Part shown: in pieces, positions 4,855 through 5,905 of the stretch | How the letters are laid out: each line of letters begins with the position of its first letter | Numbering within the stretch: position 1 is the stretch's first letter | From: Burkholderiaceae bacterium | Lineage (GTDB): Bacteria; Pseudomonadota; Gammaproteobacteria; Burkholderiales; Burkholderiaceae_E | DNA: 5,905 bases | Assembly (NCBI GenBank): GCA_019428955.1 | Contig: JAHYJF010000221.1 | Coordinates: forward strand, 1 to 5,905 | Direction: 5' to 3' | Position numbers and translations under genes: made by a program | Notes under the pieces: model-generated | Database searches by the model: none | What the model saw: only the letters and a program-made list of their open reading frames with translations | Told to the model about the DNA's origin: nothing

Positions 4855-5905
4855 ATGAATAAATCCTTGTCGCTACGCCCTATCTCTCTCGCCGTTACGG
4901 CGGTTTTCGCGTTCGGCGTGGCGATGACGGCGTTCGGCGTTGCCCCATTGCCGCAGGCGCAGTTGCCCGCGGTCCAGACGGTCCACGAGGCGATCGAGTT
5001 CAGCTACGAAGTTTCTGCCCCCGTCGAACGCGTGATCCAGAGTGATCGCGTGAGGCGCGGCGACACCGTGTCGTCGCTGGCGGGCCGGCTCGGAGCGACG
5101 GACCCGGAGTTCACGCGTTTCGTCGCGACCGACAAGGCGGCGCGCAAGCTGCTGCGGTTCCAGACCGGCCGCATCGTCCAGGCCGAAATCGATTCGACGG
5201 GATTGGTGCAGCACTTTCACTACCCGCTGGGCGCCAATGATTCCGACCCCAACAACATCATTACCCAGCGGCTGACCGTGCGCCGCAACGCCGCCGGCGC
5301 CTTCGAGGCCCTGGAGGAACAGGTTGCGGTGACCCGCAATGTCGAGATTCGCAGCGTCGAGATCACGTCGTCGCTGTTTGCCGCCACCAATGACGCCGGC
5401 ATCCCGGATTCAGTGGCCAGCCAGGTGGCCGACATCCTCGGTGGCGAAATCGACTTCCAGCGCGACTTGCGGGTCGGCGATCGTCTCAGCATCGTCTACG
5501 AAACCCTGCAGGAGGCCGACAGCCTCGAGGCCCCATCGGCCGGGCGCGTGCTCGCAGTCGAGATGAACAACGACGGCCGCTTCTACGATGCCTTCCGTTT
5601 CGTGCGCAACGCCGACGACACCGCCACCTATTACTCTTCCGACGGCAAGAGCCTGAAGAAGAGTTTCCTGCGCTACCCGATCGAGTTTGCCCGGATCAGT
5701 TCGCGTTTTTCCGCCACCCGCGTCCATCCCCTGTTCGGCACCAGGCGGCCCCACCGCGGAGTGGATTTCGCGGCCGCGAGGGGTACCAGGGTGAGGGTCA
5801 CGGGCGACGGCACGGTGGATTTCGCCGGTGCCATCCGTGGTTACGGCAATGTCCTCAAGATTCGTCATCCCAACAATGTCACCACCGTCTATGCGCACCT
5901 CAACG
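4855..5905 (+). CDS. M23 family peptidoglycan DD-endopeptidase with OapA/LysM-like N-terminal region (3' truncated)
   Basis: This is an envelope zinc metallopeptidase of the MepM/OapA/Csd3 type, which cleaves peptide cross-links in peptidoglycan for growth or daughter-cell separation. ATG 4855 is the only possible start, as no in-frame start lies upstream in the leader; the ribosome site is weak (GGA about 8 bases before). The first 350 residues are visible. Residues 1-8 are basic and 9-31 hydrophobic, forming a signal-anchor or signal peptide. RVRRGDTVSSLAGRLG (65-80) is a LysM/OapA-like segment. SSLFAATNDAGIPDSV (172-187) to DFQRDLRVGDRLSIVYE (200-216) matches the Csd3-type second domain. 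SLKKSFLRYPIEFARISSRFS (266-286) leads into the peptidase domain, with HPLFG at 291 and the zinc motif HRGVD (His300, Asp304). YAHLN supplies a catalytic His348. The distal HxH zinc ligand lies past the edge. A divergent tyrS neighbour is common for this family, often with anmK downstream. Confidence 0.95.
   Translation, partial: MNKSLSLRPISLAVTAVFAFGVAMTAFGVAPLPQAQLPAVQTVHEAIEFSYEVSAPVERVIQSDRVRRGDTVSSLAGRLGATDPEFTRFVATDKAARKLLRFQTGRIVQAEIDSTGLVQHFHYPLGANDSDPNNIITQRLTVRRNAAGAFEALEEQVAVTRNVEIRSVEITSSLFAATNDAGIPDSVASQVADILGGEIDFQRDLRVGDRLSIVYETLQEADSLEAPSAGRVLAVEMNNDGRFYDAFRFVRNADDTATYYSSDGKSLKKSFLRYPIEFARISSRFSATRVHPLFGTRRPHRGVDFAAARGTRVRVTGDGTVDFAGAIRGYGNVLKIRHPNNVTTVYAHLN

Noticed and set aside
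5410..5898. Minus-strand open frame opposite the M23 gene
   Set aside because: It is a shadow of the endopeptidase coding sequence, which shows its domain order and zinc motif on the plus strand.

Overview
The window looks like a piece of a high-GC proteobacterial chromosome, probably gammaproteobacterial or a close beta/gamma relative. This rests on recognisable housekeeping proteins: a TyrZ-type tyrosyl-tRNA synthetase, an OapA/MepM-like M23 endopeptidase divergent from it, and a canonical glyA. The GC-rich codon use is uniform. There is no mobile element, tRNA, rRNA or CRISPR array, and no gene-free stretch longer than about 135 bases.

Layout from left to right. (1) Bases 1-621, plus strand: the C-terminal part of a thiamine-diphosphate enzyme of the acetolactate synthase family, cut by the window edge. 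It converges on the next gene across 30 bases that include a possible hairpin. (2) Bases 652-4703, minus strand: a co-directional, tightly spaced block read right to left as tyrS, a decayed dtd remnant, a YbhB/YbcL-type PEBP protein, a histidine phosphatase, and glyA. (3) Bases 4704-4854: a divergent intergenic region with a perfect TATAAT box facing right. (4) Bases 4855-5905, plus strand: an M23 cell-wall endopeptidase, cut by the right edge before its HxH motif.

The most unusual part is 2571-3430. The dtd gene (D-aminoacyl-tRNA deacylase) is reduced to about 49 codons. Its N-terminus (start MIALLQRASSASVTV) is joined in frame, at a CTG-repeat LLLV sequence, to the distal QFTLAADT active-site motif. 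The C-terminal third is gone and the frame runs open into the PEBP gene. On the other side of that PEBP gene, the phosphatase has no ATG, GTG or TTG at the expected place. Its best start is a CTG that overlaps the PEBP stop (CTGA) behind a GAGG Shine-Dalgarno. Both flanks of the PEBP gene are therefore abnormal, which suggests that its arrival between dtd and the phosphatase disturbed both neighbours.

Functionally, the block combines translation (TyrRS, and once a D-Tyr-tRNA proofreader) with one-carbon metabolism (SHMT) and two general-purpose proteins. The divergent gene serves peptidoglycan remodelling. The organism either lacks Dtd or carries another D-aminoacyl-tRNA deacylase elsewhere.
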